DNA of 64,000 nucleotides from Isoperla grammatica (GCA_945910005.1 OX246741.1:39528872-39592871); one strand, 5' to 3'; counted from the stretch's first letter, positions 43,170-55,039 are shown. Program-made: numbers and translations. Notes: generated by a model not told the origin, from the sequence alone.

Positions 43170-43893
43170 CGACAGATTACCATTACACTAGACTAAACTA
43201 AACTAATCTAAACTAAACTAAACTAAAAAAAAACAACAACAATAGGAAATAAGTAATGAGAACAATGCAAAGTCAGGCTTACATTTTGTCTTTATTTTAG
43301 GTTATGATTATTGATTTTGATTGTCTAAAGTCTTAAAAATAATGTTATAATAATATAAATAAAATTGATGGACACAGATAATTATAGCTCTCAAAACTAG
43401 GCCTAATTGTACAATTGAAGAATGTTGATATAATGTATGAATTTTACTATTATCTACTATACTACCTCCATTTAGAGGTGAATAACTGAATACAACAAAA
43501 ATAGTACATATTATAATATAAATAATATTAAAATGTATAATATATAATATATTAATATTGAAAACAAAGTATAGAAATAACTAATGATAATTAACGTAAT
43601 AATAAAGCGTCGAAGACGAAGTAATTACCTTGCCATTTTGACAATGATACATTTGTTCCATTTCAAATGACTGGCTCGAAACCACGCCCCTCTTTATAAC
43701 GAAGAATCTAATTGGCTAAAAAGCCGAGACATTCTGGTCCTAGCCGCTAGTGACGGAATCCTACGTGAGTTTCAGAACGCTTCCGATAGTCGGAAACAAA
43801 ACTCGAGACTACGACAATTCGGAATTGCCATTCCATGCATGGAATCAAAACGTCGAAAGTTGTGTTTCCAGGTGGAATTCGAGACTCACCCCC
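43170..43893 (+). repeat. 723-bp repeat, copy B, abutting truncated retrotransposon
   Basis: Same sequence as 41901-42623. The shared sequence stops at CTCACCCCC (43893), beyond which the integrase frame of the Ty3/Gypsy copy begins. The repeat therefore marks the point where the retrotransposon lost its 3' part. Confidence 0.9.
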
Positions 43894-46800
43894 GGGGTAC
43901 TACGATAGTCCATTAATGCTATGTAGTGATCAGTTCCGTCTTCTGCAGCCTTTTTCAGCATGCGCTTTGCTATTTGAACAGCTCGCTCTGCCATGCCATT
44001 TGATTGAGCAAAGGTAGGGCTTGATGTAATGACTTGCATGTCCCACTCCTTAGCCCAACGTCGAAACTCATCGCTATTGTAAGGCATGTTGTCTGCTCGC
44101 AGTATTTCTGGTATGCCGTGTCGAGAAAATGCAATAGTGAATGTTTTAATGAGATCTTTAGCAGTTTTCCCAGACAGTTGTTCTATTTCAAGCCATTTCG
44201 AGAAGTAATCAAAGATAACAAGAAACGACTTCCCTCGGAATTCAAATATGTCGGAAGCTAGTTTCTGCCAAGGCCTATCTGGTATCTCTTCTGGAATCAG
44301 TGGCTCTTTCTGATTGTTATTTTGAAACTTTTCGCAAGTAGAGCATTTTTCATTTTGTATCATCTCCTCTATTTGCTAGTCCATTCCCGGCCAATAGAGA
44401 ACTGAACGTGCCTTTGTTTTACTCTTCTGTATGCCCTGATGACCTTCATGTATCGATGTGAGCATTTTAGAACGCATTGACATTGGAACGACTAAACGCT
44501 CTCTCATGAACAAAAGTCCATCAGATTCTGAAAGCTCACCACGGACCTTCCAAAATGGTCGTGCATACATCAGCACATCTCGCATGTAAGTAGGCCATCC
44601 GTCTTTATGATACTTTAGCACGCTTTTTAACGTTTCATCTGCTTCTGTTGCTCTTCTTGTTTCTTCTTGTTTCTGTGGGCTAACCGACAGAAATTTCGCT
44701 ATTTGATGTACTACCATGCTCATTTCAGGGTCATCTTCGACATGATCCTTCTGAAACGCTCTGGATAACGTGTCTGCAAGGAATAGTTCTTTCCCTGGCA
44801 CATACGTTACTTGAAGATCGTACCGGAGAAGCTTTAAAATCATTCGTTGAAGCCTGTTTGTTACTTTGTTGAGTTCTTTCTTCATGATTGGAACCAACGG
44901 TTTATGGTCTGTTTGTATTACGACTTGACGACCATACGTATATTGATTAAAGTGTTCAACGGCATAGACTATACCGAGTAACTCCTTCTCTATTTGGGCC
45001 CAAGTCTTCTCAGTATCAGTTAATGACCTGGAAGCATATGCAATGGGGTGGCCATCTTGCAAAAGACATGCACCTTATCCATTTTGTGATGCATCTGTCT
45101 GAATTGTAACAGTTTTCTTCATGTTAAAGAATTTAAAGACAGGAGCTTCGCATAAGTTCGTCTTCAGCTTGTTGACAGCATCTTTCTGGGGTTCATCCCA
45201 GTGCCAATGTATAGATTCCTTTAGAAGCAAGCGTAACGGTGCTGTAGTTTCCGAAAGCTTGGGTATGAACTGTGACAAGTATGTCACCATGCCTAGAAAT
45301 CTTCTCAACTCGTCTTTGTTGTTTGGTTCATCCATGTTTACAATTGCACGGACACGTTCTATATCTGGCTTTAACCCATCCTTGCTCAGCTCGTGTCCCA
45401 AATATTTCACGGTTTGTACGCAGAGCTGAAATTTCTCTCTGTTGAACTTTATGTTCTTCTCACGGGCTCGTTTCAGGACTTTGTCGAGAGTTTCGTCGTG
45501 CTCTTCTTTAGTTGCCCCTGCAACAATGATATCATCGAAAACAGCATTCACTCCTGGGATATCGCCAAACAATTCGATCACTTTCTTCTGAAACACTTCA
45601 GGACCTGACTTGATCCCAAACGGAAAGCGACAAAACTGATATCGACCAAAGGGAGTATTGAATGTACATAGATTTGAGCTCTCCTCGTCTAATTCAATCT
45701 GCCAAAAGCCATTTCGCATGTCCAGAGTGGAGAAATACATCTTGCCGTTCATCTGTACAGCGATGTCTTCCACAGTTGGTATCTTGTAATGCTCGCGTCT
45801 GACTGCTCGATTTAAATGTAATGGATCCAAGCACAACCGTATCTCGCCATTCCTTTTCTCCGCTATCACCAGGCTATTCACCCATCCGGTTGGATGATCT
45901 ACTTTACGAATCACTCCCGTCACCTCAAGCTTGTCTAAAGTCTCGCGTAGCTTATCTTGAAGACCAAAAGGCACTTTCCGAGGTGGGTGTATAACTGGTC
46001 TGACTGTAGGATCGAGCTCTATGTGATGTTTACCTGGAACTGTTCCCAGACCTTCAAAGACATCTTGATACTTTTTAAGAACTGAATCCATATCTTCAAA
46101 TACTTGAACATTGTCAATACGCTTGATCAAACCTAGATCAACACAAGTTTTTAAACTAAGCAGAGGCTGGCTATCTGCTTCAGTTACAACAAACTCAAGG
46201 CAAACTGAATTTCCTTTTGATTTGCAACTCACTTGAGTTGTACCCACAGGTTTAATCTTGTTCTTTCCAAACGACATCAACACCGTGTTAGTATCTTGAA
46301 GGCGGGTTGTCCCTGGCAAGGTTTTAAACACTGCTAGTGGAAGCACATTTACCTGGGCACCCGTATCAAGTTTGAATTTAATCGTCTTACCTTTTAGTTG
46401 TAAGTTTGTGTACCAAGCATCTTCATTACATAATGAATGAACTTCTTCGATTAAATAATCACAATGTGCTGGTTGTGAAGATTCAACTTCTTTCACATGC
46501 TTGCTAGTTTTAGGCTTTTTACACATCTTACTGAAATGTCCAGTTCCTTTACAGTTGAAACACTCCTTTTTATATGCCAAACACTTACGCGGTTTGTGCC
46601 GTGCTCCACAGCGCTTACACTGAAACTCTTGAGTCTTATTGCCTTCGTTCTGTGTGCTAGGACTAGTGGTGGACCAAGACTGTTGTCTTGAGTTCTTCAC
46701 AACGTGAACCTCTTGTGAGTTATCTTGTATAATTCTCACCTGAAGCTGGCTTAACTCGCTGGATCTGCACATTGTCACCGTCTTTTCCAGGCTGACATCA

Positions 46801-47261
46801 TCGTCTTCCAATAACCTTTCTTGGATTTTCTTTTTACGGATACCAAAAATGATCCGATCCCTTATTAGGCTATCTCTTTGGTCACCAAAGTTGCAGGTAG
46901 AAGCCTTAGTTTTCAACTCGGTTAGAAAAGCGTCAAAAGATTGACCTTCTTGTTGTATGACGTTTGTAAAGTTAAAACGCTCAACTACAACCTTTTTCCT
47001 GGGAAGGCAGTATTGCTCAAACTTTCCCATTACTGTGTCAAACTGAGTAGATGCCTCATCATGACCGTATGTAAAATTATCATATACATCCTGAGCATCT
47101 GTACCAAGCAGATTAACAAGCATTGCTACCCTTTGTTCCTCCGGCTTCTTGGAAAAACCAGTAGCAATCATGTACAGGTTGAACTGTTTCCGCCATTTGA
47201 CCCAGTTAACACTTAAGTTACCTTTAATATCCAAGGTCGGCGGCTTGTTGAAGTCCGTCAT
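43894..47261 (-). pseudogene. Gag-Pol of second Ty3/Gypsy element, two stops and truncated
   Basis: Starts at ATG (47259-47261). Two zinc knuckles (about residues 215-227 and 234-247), protease LDTGAQV (Asp about 299) and reverse transcriptase with VFDDIIV at the catalytic site are visible. An in-frame TAA at 45075-45077 falls in RNase H right after QTDASQNG. The same frame continues until a TAG at 44376-44378 in the integrase zinc-binding region, after YWPGMD. It then continues through an intact-looking catalytic triad (Asp in ASDIFEF, Asp in ADNMPY, Glu in GMAERAV). Homology ends at DYRSTPG, where the 723-bp repeat begins. No frameshift is needed to follow the three pieces. It is clearly related to, but distinct from, the element at 23357-27914. 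Confidence 0.95.
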
Positions 47262-47413
47262 CTTTTCTTTTAGTTGGATTCTCTTCGTTTATCCTGGTCC
47301 CTTGTTGCCCTATGGCTATAGGCTAGGTCACCTCACTAGTTACCAAAACATGTTCTGCAAAATATTCACGAAACCTTTCTCCCAGAGGTACACGAGTTCA
47401 TTATCTGACACCA

Positions 47414-47632
47414 TGTTATGTCTTTTCTAAAATAACTACACAATATTTCAGGATGATTATAGATTTATTTGAACACTTTTAATAACACTTAAAGCAACCA
47501 ACCATGTTTGAAATTGGACACCCAACTCCCGCGTCGAGTCATGGCTATCTGGATGTTTAAACAGTATTACCAACTTAAGAACTTAACTAAACTACTTATG
47601 AAAGCTAGACTACAACAACCACAACATCAACA
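47414..47632 (-). repeat. 5' LTR of the truncated element
   Basis: The inner edge is fixed by the TGG of the primer-binding site next to TGTTATGTC. The outer edge is placed tentatively after ACAACATCAACA. AT-rich. Confidence 0.6.
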
Positions 47633-47694
47633 GCTGTGTTCGTAAGGTTATGTAGGGTCTATATGAGACAGGTATAGTACACGATGAGTCATCC

Positions 47695-48735
47695 TTCCCC
47701 GTAAAATAATACAAATACATGTACCAGCTTTCATGGTGATATGTCCAACGGTGTCGAAGTCAATTCATTGGTGAGCCCTCTTTGCAGGCACCGATCACCA
47801 CGTGGGGAAGTTACAGCAAAATGGATAGCATAGAAACCTACCCCGTGAAAAAATACATATAAGTGCAAAGTTTCATGGTGGTATGTTTACCAACGGTGTC
47901 GAAGTCAATTCATTGGTGAGCCCTCTTTGCAGGCACCGATCACCACGTGCAAAACCAAAATGGATAGCATAGAAACCTTCCCCGTGAAAAAATACATATA
48001 TATGCCAAGTTTCATGGTGATATGTCCAACGGTGTCGAAGTCAATTCATTGGTGAGCCCTCTTTGCAGGCACCGATCACCACGTGGGGAAGTTACAGCAA
48101 AATGGATAGCATAGAAACCTTCCCCGTGAAAAAATACATATATGTGCAAAGTTTCATGGTGATATGTCCAACGGTGTCGAAGTCAATTCATTGGTCAGCC
48201 CTCTTTGCAGGCACCGATCACCACGTGGGGAAGTTACAGCAAAATGGATAGCATAGAAACCTTTCCCGTGAAAAAATACATATAAGTGCAAAGTTTCATG
48301 GTGATATGTCCAACGGTGTCGAAGTCAATTCATTGGTGAGCCCTCTTTGCAGGCACCGATCACCACGTGGGGAAGTTACAGCAAAATGGATAGCATAGAA
48401 ACCTTCCCCGTGAAAAATACTTATAAGTGCAAAGTTTCATGGTGATATGTCCAACGGTGTCGAAGTCAATTCATTGGTGAGCCCTCTTTGCAGGCACCGA
48501 TCACCACGTGGGGAAGTTACAGCAAAAAGCATAGCATAGAAACCTTCCCCGTGAAAAAATACATATAAGTGCAAAGTTTCATGGTGATATGTACCAACGG
48601 TGTCGAAGTCAATTCATTGGTGAGCCCTCTTTGCAGGCACCGATCACCACGTGCAAAACCAAAATGGATAGCATAAAAACCTTCCCCGTGAAAAAATACA
48701 TATATGTGCCAAGTTTCATGGAGATCGGATGAATG
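47695..48735. repeat. Tandem repeat, period about 142 bp, about 7.5 units
   Basis: TTTCATGGTGATATGTCCAA recurs at about 47729, 47870, 48010, 48152, 48294, 48436 and 48578, with a final partial at 48714. Units also contain GGTGTCGAAGTCAATTCATT and GCACCGATCACCACGTG. Two units lack GGGAAGTTACAGC and read GCAAAACC instead, so two unit types alternate irregularly. The next element starts right at the array's right edge. Confidence 0.94.
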
Positions 48736-48739
48736 GTAA

Positions 48740-49792
48740 GGCCCGGTATTTCAATGTCCAGTTAAAGTGTCAAGTAACTACTTGACAGTTAAATTTATTA
48801 GTCACTTATAACTGGCAGTTACCATTTTCCCGTATTTCAATTCCATATTATTTGTCAGTTAGCTACTGGGAACATCTCCCTTGCTGTGATTGGTCAAAGC
48901 AGGAAAACTTCATTATCGACTCTGGCTGAGACAATTTCACGGCCTGTTATAGTGTCAAAATTATGTGGTCAAGGTCTACTTATTTCTCCGCCTAGCGGAG
49001 ATCAAGTAGACCTTGTATGTGGTTTGTTATGATTGTGAAGTTTGAGGTTGTGTCAGTTTTATTTCTGGATGTGTTGACTTTCAATCAACCAATTTAGAGA
49101 ATTAAAATATTAAAGATGAGGGACAGTAAAAAAAAACACGAGGGGGTAATTTCACTTCAGAAGAAAAGATTTTACTTGTTAATATCATTGAACGGTTCAG
49201 GTATATTGTGGAAAACAAGAAAATGAATGGCAAAATTGCAAAAAATCCTGGTAGGTGGGATGAAAACGGATGGTGAAGTGAAATTAGAAGATTGTTACTG
49301 ACGTGAAAATTGTTATTTATTTATATTCTCATTTAAAAAGAAACATGTTTTACCGTTTTCCAAAGATCAAATTAAGAAATGTGAAAAGTTCTTCATTTTC
49401 ATCAGAAAAGGCATCAACTACATCGTGATCAACATAACCTATTCTCCGAGCAGCCATCTTTTCATAACGGTAACTGTCAGTTATCGCTTAACAGGCACCT
49501 GATCTATCAGTTAGTTTACTTGTCAGATAGGATCAAATTTACTTGCCAGTTATGCTACGTTTACAGCTACGCGTTGCGAGCGAAGCGAGGGCGCGAGCTC
49601 CAATCAGCGGCCGAGTTTGTAACTTCTTTGCATGAAACTCGGCCGCTGATTGGAGCTCGCGCCCTCGCTTCGCTCGCAACGCGTAGCTGTAAACGTAGCA
49701 TTAGGCTAACTGACGGTGGAAATACACCAAAGTTGGAGTACCTGGCAGTTAAATTTACTTTCCACTTTAACTGGACATTGAAATACCGGGCC
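48740..49792. mobile_element. Non-autonomous DNA element, 1053 bp, 30-bp perfect ends
   Basis: GGCCCGGTATTTCAATGTCC begins at 48740 and its exact inverted form ends at 49792 (at least 30 bp perfect). Further subterminal words (CAGTTAAATTTA, GTCAGTTA) recur in both orientations. No coding content. It holds a nested fold-back at 49553-49700. A clear target duplication could not be read. Confidence 0.88.
49553..49700. mobile_element. 148-bp perfect fold-back nested in the previous element
   Basis: Arms of about 66 bp starting TGCTACGTTTACAGCTACGC are exact complements around a 16-nt loop. TTA lies on both flanks, as after a Harbinger-type insertion. The arms are GC-rich (GAGCGAAGCGAGGGCGCGAG). 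Confidence 0.94.
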
Positions 49793-49837
49793 TGTAATGT
49801 ATAAAGGACATACATACATACATCTTTCTTTTATATA

Positions 49838-49885
49838 TATATAAGATAAGATAAGATAAGATAAGATAAGAAGAAGATAGAAGAA
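49838..49885. repeat. ATAAG / AGAAGATAG microsatellite
   Basis: About six units of ATAAG after a short (AT)n, followed by AAGAAGATAG repeats. Confidence 0.95.
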
Positions 49886-50270
49886 GATAGATATGTTAAA
49901 ATCAGTCAAAATATTAAATGAAAACGGTTTCGTGGTTTTACAACGAATTATTCTATTGGTGGGCATTTAAGACTTATGCTCAATCACAGACAAGCTTATT
50001 AGACCTACCATGTTCACACTAGGCGTCACATTATGCCTAAGCCAATCAAAACGAAGCTGTGACGTGGAGACGGCCTGCTGGTCAGAGCCAGTCGAGCACA
50101 ATTTTTTACCCTCGCGCAACGGACGTCCACCTGTAGAACGCTGTCATTAAATTAACTATTCGGGCGTAAATAACTAGAAATACGTATCTAGTGTTGATAA
50201 TACCTATCCTACAGACAATTGAGCGTTCATTTAGTGAGGTGTCAATAAGTGATGTCAATGTCATATTATT

Positions 50271-50396
50271 GGTCGGTGCACAATAGCCCGGGAAGGAGCT
50301 CCGGTAACGGTAACGAGAAAGTTCGCTATAATTTAACATTGCCCGGTAACGTTAACGCTAACGGGAAGCTCCTTCCCGGGCTATTGTGCACCGACC
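50271..50396. mobile_element. 126-bp fold-back element with ATT flanks
   Basis: GGTCGGTGCACAATAGCCCG at left and the exact complement at right. Arms of about 35 bp are perfect, then GGTAACG words pair imperfectly. ATT flanks both ends (50268-50270, 50397-50399). Confidence 0.88.
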
Positions 50397-50399
50397 ATT

Positions 50400-50888
50400 C
50401 AACTTAAGAGTTTAGTGACGATTTCAAACTTGGCAACTAGCCCTAGGCTGCCAAATTCAAGCCAAGCAGCGGATTATTCAAATGGAGTTACACACCTGTC
50501 ACAATAAGGTATTGTACCTCATACCATGTTTTAATTGTAGTACTATACATGTAGTTGTGACTAGTGACATGGCTGTACTAGGCCCGCGATATAACATGAA
50601 CTATTGTGACTAAAAGGACGGTGGCTTGAGTTACGCCAATAGGCCTACAAGGCTAATTCGCTGGGGCCAAAAACGTTCTAACTTCACTTCAATTGCATTG
50701 AAACTATAACTCACGGCTATTCAATCTATTTACTTAGTTATAACTAATAAATACTCGTGATTGTTGTGATTTGACAAGTGAACGGGGAACGATTGAAACA
50801 ACAAGAAATGTGCACGAAACTCGTTGGAAGCGATAATGTTCGATTTCATAGGCGCCATCTTGTTTTAAACGGAGAATCTTATCACATT
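50400..50888. other. No gene recognised
   Basis: AT-rich unique DNA. No transposon ends, repeats or coding stretches could be supported. Confidence 0.45.
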
Positions 50889-51579
50889 AGGTCTGTTCGT
50901 TCTGTAGTAGCAGTCGCACTGCAGGAGGCGAGTTGGAGCAAAGACATATGACGTCATAGGAGTTGGTAGCACATTGGAGTAGTTTATAAAAACGAACGGT
51001 TTTGTAGCAGATTTTGTTGCGCGGCAAATAAGTTCTCAATTTCCTTGAGATACCACCATCAATCTCGAGCTACTGAATAGAATATTTCATAGAATAATAG
51101 TATTAAAATGTCCCTGCAGGCCAAGTATCACACTATTAAACTCGAAAGACAAGAGTAATTGTTATTTACAGTAGGGCCTAGGCCAACTCATTGGTGAGAG
51201 GTTTGGGACAATCCACTAGGTCTAGAGTGTAGAAAACACTATTATTTTATATAAATTTAAAATGTATACTAAGCATCAAACTCATTTGCACTATCAAATA
51301 TGTAATGGCCATCTACTATTTCTGGGCCATTCTCTCCACAAGCAATCTTGCACACTTCTCCATCCATAATAATTACGCGCCTTTTTGCAACCTGCTTCAA
51401 CTTTACTGAAAGCGCTCCACCTCTCGAGTAGGAGCACTTTCAGTAGAATTGTAGCAGCTACCATTTCGTAATCGAACACTTTTGTAGTAGCGCCAACTTA
51501 CTACCAAAGCGTCTGCTCCCATAGAACGAACGCTTTTGTAGTACTGTCGCACATTGTAGTAGACAGAACGAACAGACCT
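50889..51579. mobile_element. Non-autonomous DNA element, 691 bp
   Basis: AGGTCTGTTCGTTCTGTAGT at left and the inverted form ending CGAACAGACCT at right (51579). TAGTAGC/GTAGTAG words recur subterminally (GTTTTGTAGCAG, CTTTTGTAGTAG). ATT flanks both ends. No transposase. Confidence 0.78.
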
Positions 51580-52074
51580 ATTAAAGAATGCGGGCGTTGA
51601 AATCTCCAACCGGTCTAGGTAGGTAGGATCTCTTTAAAACCTGTTTTACCGGTCCAGTTTTCTTTTCAGCTATTATTGAATACAATAATGGACAGTGTAA
51701 ATCTGGTTTTAGGCATACGATTCAACTGCAACAACCGCGTCAACGATTTTGGTGGTGGGTTCAAGGTTATTGTTGGTTCCTTCACGTCTCCGTAAATTCC
51801 GTTCCAATACTTTGCGAACGATTGTTGAAGATGAAGGACAGTTGACAAACGTGCCTCTGGCTTTGGGTGGGATTCGAACCCCCGCCCCTATTGCTCACAA
51901 GTGTATTGGTCACTGTACACAGAAACAGTGGCTGTGTTATCGCAGTAAAACTGAATTTAGAACCAGACGAAATTATCATGTATGCTACCATTTACAAGAC
52001 GTGTATTATTTTAAAATATTAATTGATTTCGGTTTCGCATAAAAATATCCATTCAGAAAATATGATCTAAACTA
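51580..52074. other. No gene; one tRNA-like B box
   Basis: GGATTCGAACCCCCGCCCC (51870) reads GGTTCGAATCC on the minus strand, a consensus B box. A fitting A box was not found, so it is at most an old SINE head. Confidence 0.4.
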
Positions 52075-52082
52075 AAAGTCGG

Positions 52083-53029
52083 GGTAATTATGGCCAGGAG
52101 CTGATTCCTTTTGAACTCACTTTTTTCATTGAAAAACGTCGAAGTTTTGTTTGAAGTGTTATTTTTATTGTTCAATGTTTAATTGCCTTTATTTTGATGT
52201 ACATTATGATATAGTATTTACTTTTGAAAGTTATTAAATGATTGTTAAAGTTTTTATGGTAAAAGTTTACACCTTCTTCCATGTTATCCGCTTCGTGTTC
52301 GTTGCAGTGCTGCCAATCTACAACGTATGAAACCTAGAATTGCGCACAATTTTTGGGGAGTCGGTTAAGGCCAGGATGGGTGACACTGAATCAAAGTGAC
52401 TTTGCCCAGCTACCTGACATCCCACGAAATTCGGTTAGGTTAGGGGATCAGGTTGAGGATTGCCCACGAAAGTAAGTACGGTTATTGGCTCTGGTTATAG
52501 CTCCAGTCGGCCTCATGAATCAAAAATTGTGCGCAATTCTAGGTTGATATGTTGGCATAGTGTCACCAATCCTGGCCTAAGTCGAGACTACAATTTTTGA
52601 TTCATGAGGCCGACTGGAGCTATAACCACAGCCAATAACCGTACTAACTTTCGTGGGCAATCCTCAACCTGATCCCCTAACCTAACCGAATTTCGTGGGA
52701 TGTCAGGTAGCTGGGCAAAGTCACTTTGATTCAGATGTAGGGTTTTTTTATGTACTTACGTTGGTAGCACACTTCTTGTGTGCTCCGAACAGCTGCTGCG
52801 CACTCGTACGTACGCCATATTGCCATATTTAACGTGATTGTGTTGTCAAATCGATGCATCTTCAAAATGATAATTTAATATGAAAGAAGATACTATTTGT
52901 ATTGAAAATCACTGTAGCTTACAGATAAATAATGAAATAACAATTATGTACTACGCAAATGATCAATATCGCAAAGGAATACAGAAAAAAAGTGAGTTCA
53001 AAAGGAATCAGCTCCTGGCCATAATTACC
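52083..53029. mobile_element. Non-autonomous element, 947 bp, with long internal inverted repeats
   Basis: Perfect 44-bp terminal inverted repeats start GGTAATTATGGCCAGGAGCT. The flanks AAAGTCGG (52075-52082) and GAAGTCGG (53030-53037) match at seven of eight positions, as after a hAT-like insertion. Inside, about 145-bp arms (GACTTTGCCCAGCTACCTGA and its complement) lie at about 52398-52530 and 52590-52730. A third inverted pair (AGAATTGCGCACAATTTTT) is offset from them, so internal segments have flipped or been copied. Confidence 0.9.
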
Positions 53030-53129
53030 GAAGTCGGAGTCTACTTTTGTGTTTATGCAGTTGAGTGTGTGTACAGTAGTAGGTACTTATTTTTACTTTT
53101 ATTGTAATTAAGACCAGTGTAGGGCACAA

Positions 53130-53680
53130 TGCCCTCTTTAGCCTGATGAGTGGTGATTCGTGAATGATAATGAGGAAGGGAGGAGGGGAAGCCTGGTACC
53201 GGCACGTAGGCTACTCCTGTCGAAACAGAAGATAGTAGTGTGTGCACGGTATCATGTTTATTAGTCTTAAGGCTGATGAGTGATGATTGGTGAATGATAA
53301 TGAGGAAGAGAGGAGGGGAAGCCTGGTACCGGTGCAACAGAATATCTTTACCATTGGAATATTATTACTCAGATTGCGTTACACGTTGCGAAGCGAACTT
53401 CAGAAGAAAACGTGGGGTCTCAAAATAACCTTAACCTAACCTAACCTAACGTTACCTAACTTATCCTAACATAACCTAACTAACCCAATTTAATCTTAGT
53501 ATAACGTAGCTTAACCTTTTCTTTGTTCGCAACGTGTAACGGCTGCTTGAGTGAGCGCGGGTATTAGTAATGATGGGCTATGCGTAAAGATATTCCAATA
53601 CACCGGCACGTAGCCTACTCCTGTCGAAACAGTAGGTAGTAGTGTGTGCACAGTACCATGTTTATGCATTTATTTCCTCT
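53130..53680. repeat. Local direct repeats split by an insertion with inverted ends
   Basis: GTGAATGATAATGAGGAAG followed by GAGGAGGGGAAGCCTGG occurs at about 53161 and 53290. GTCGAAACAG with GTGTGTGCAC occurs at about 53219 and 53625. The copies are broken by a piece at about 53338-53598 whose ends carry GAATATCTTTACC and its inverse GGTAAAGATATTC-like form, plus inner CGTTACACGTTGCGAA and its inverse. That piece contains a run of CCTAAC words. Confidence 0.75.
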
Positions 53681-54311
53681 CATCTAACGTTTACATGGTA
53701 GGACTGATTGCGGCATTTATGTACAGTTGTGCGTTCTAGGCAGGTTGGGCCATGTGTCTGTTCCAAGGTATTTACAAGCTATTTCATTATAAGACAAGCT
53801 ATTTAGATGACACGAACCACCGCTACGGCATCAGAATAAAGTGTCTTCATAGTTATTAATTACAATCTAATGAGTGCTTGTCACTGTCTTATCTAGAGCT
53901 AGAATTGTGCTACTTCAATTACTATTTAGCGCCGCCGTAATGGGCGTGGTTGATGATGCATTTTTCTTGTACAAAACCATCGATACAGATTCGAATCCCC
54001 GCTTGGGAATGGATGTAATAAATAAGGTATTATATTAACCCCCCACTCTCGTCTAGATTAACCTAGTTGCCAATATTACTGTCGATGAGGTACGTAAAGC
54101 CAAGAATCCAAGTGTCAGCATGCAGGTGCAGTGTGACTGACTAGGCCCTAAATGTTTATCGAGGCGCGGTTGATGATTGGTTGGGTTGAGATGTCACGCT
54201 CTCACTCGGCACTCGCAGACGACGTTGCGTACTCTCGGGTAAAATAAAAATAGGGACCACATGTCTTGTGAAGTCTACATGCGTCCGCATTGTTGCCGAT
54301 ACGGGCGTGGT
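53681..54311. other. No gene recognised
   Basis: ATTCGAATCCCCGC near 53990 resembles a pol III B box. Otherwise unique DNA. Confidence 0.4.
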
Positions 54312-54314
54312 TAA

Positions 54315-54932
54315 TGGCGTTTTCCAATGGCCGCACTGGACTGCACTGAGTGCGCACCGAAAAAGTTCTTGCTGTTCCAATGACCGCACTGAGTGCGGTT
54401 TTTCGTATTCCAATGGCAGTGTGCACCGCACGAGTGCGCACTGACCCGCACTGAAAATGGCTACGCGTGACGCGCGCAAATTAATTCTGCTAATGGATAT
54501 TTTAGAATCTTCGGACAGCAGTGACGATGACATGATAGTAGAGTTACTAGCCAATGATAAGGAAGCCAAACCAAAAGTTTCTGGATTTATTCCAGACGTT
54601 GTACATAACTACTCTGATGAAGAGGTAAGCACTTGTCTAGTCATAGGCCTACATAACCTTAAAAAGCCTAGACCTAGAATGTCATTTGTGACATTGCTTT
54701 CATTTGGGCGTACATGGTAGCCTAGACTGGGTCTGCAACCCGGTCTATGGGTTTCAATGATCCAAATCATATGCCGATAGGTGTGGTTGGTTTCGTGTGT
54801 GCCGCCCAAACCGACGCACTCAACTTGAAACGTGTTCCAATGAGGTTCGCACTGACAACAAACCCAATGCAGTGCATGTCGTCACAGGTGACGTTTCAGT
54901 GCGCACTCAGTGCCGTCCATTGGAAAACGCCA
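54315..54932. mobile_element. PIF/Harbinger-type element carrying a coding exon, 618 bp
   Basis: TGGCGTTTTCCAATGGCCGC at left and the inverted form (TCCATTGGAAAACGCCA) at right. TAA flanks both ends (54312-54314, 54933-54935), the Harbinger signature. GTTCCAATG and CACTGAGTGCG words are repeated near both ends. It retains the first coding exon of an element gene and part of its intron. The rest is deleted. Confidence 0.88.
54457..54624 (+). CDS. First exon of a Harbinger-element gene (probable transposase N-terminus)
   Basis: ATG at 54457, 56 codons, donor GAAGAG|GTAAGC at 54624/54625. The peptide has a basic start, then an acidic Ser-rich stretch (ESSDSSDDD) and ends GFIPDVVHNYSDEE. The last part recalls the lead-in to the conserved region of HARBI1-like nucleases, where YSDEEF is followed by HFR, but that next exon is missing. 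The donor has no acceptor or downstream exon inside the element. The fragment is therefore an orphan exon in a non-autonomous element. Confidence 0.5.
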
Positions 54933-55039
54933 TAAGTAACATGACACATAAACAGACTTAGGTAAGGTGACCATTCTCGTCCAGTAGCCTACAATTCACT
55001 AGACTGAGTGACAGTATATTCTGTCTCATCGACAGAGCC

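Larger units (their letters stand above)
43894..47632 (-). mobile_element. Truncated Ty3/Gypsy retrotransposon, 5' part with one LTR
   Basis: The minus-strand element keeps a 5' LTR starting at 47414 on the + strand (TGTTATGTCTTTTC), a primer-binding site beginning TGGTGTCAG (47413 downward), a leader of about 150 bp, and Gag-Pol up to the middle of integrase. The remainder of integrase, the polypurine tract and the 3' LTR are missing. The outer LTR edge near 47632 is uncertain because there is no second LTR to compare. Confidence 0.92.

Noticed and set aside
53430..53480. CCTAAC run as an interstitial telomere
   Set aside because: The repeat is irregular CCTAAC/CCTAACGTTA, not (CCCTAA)n, and lies inside an insertion with inverted ends.
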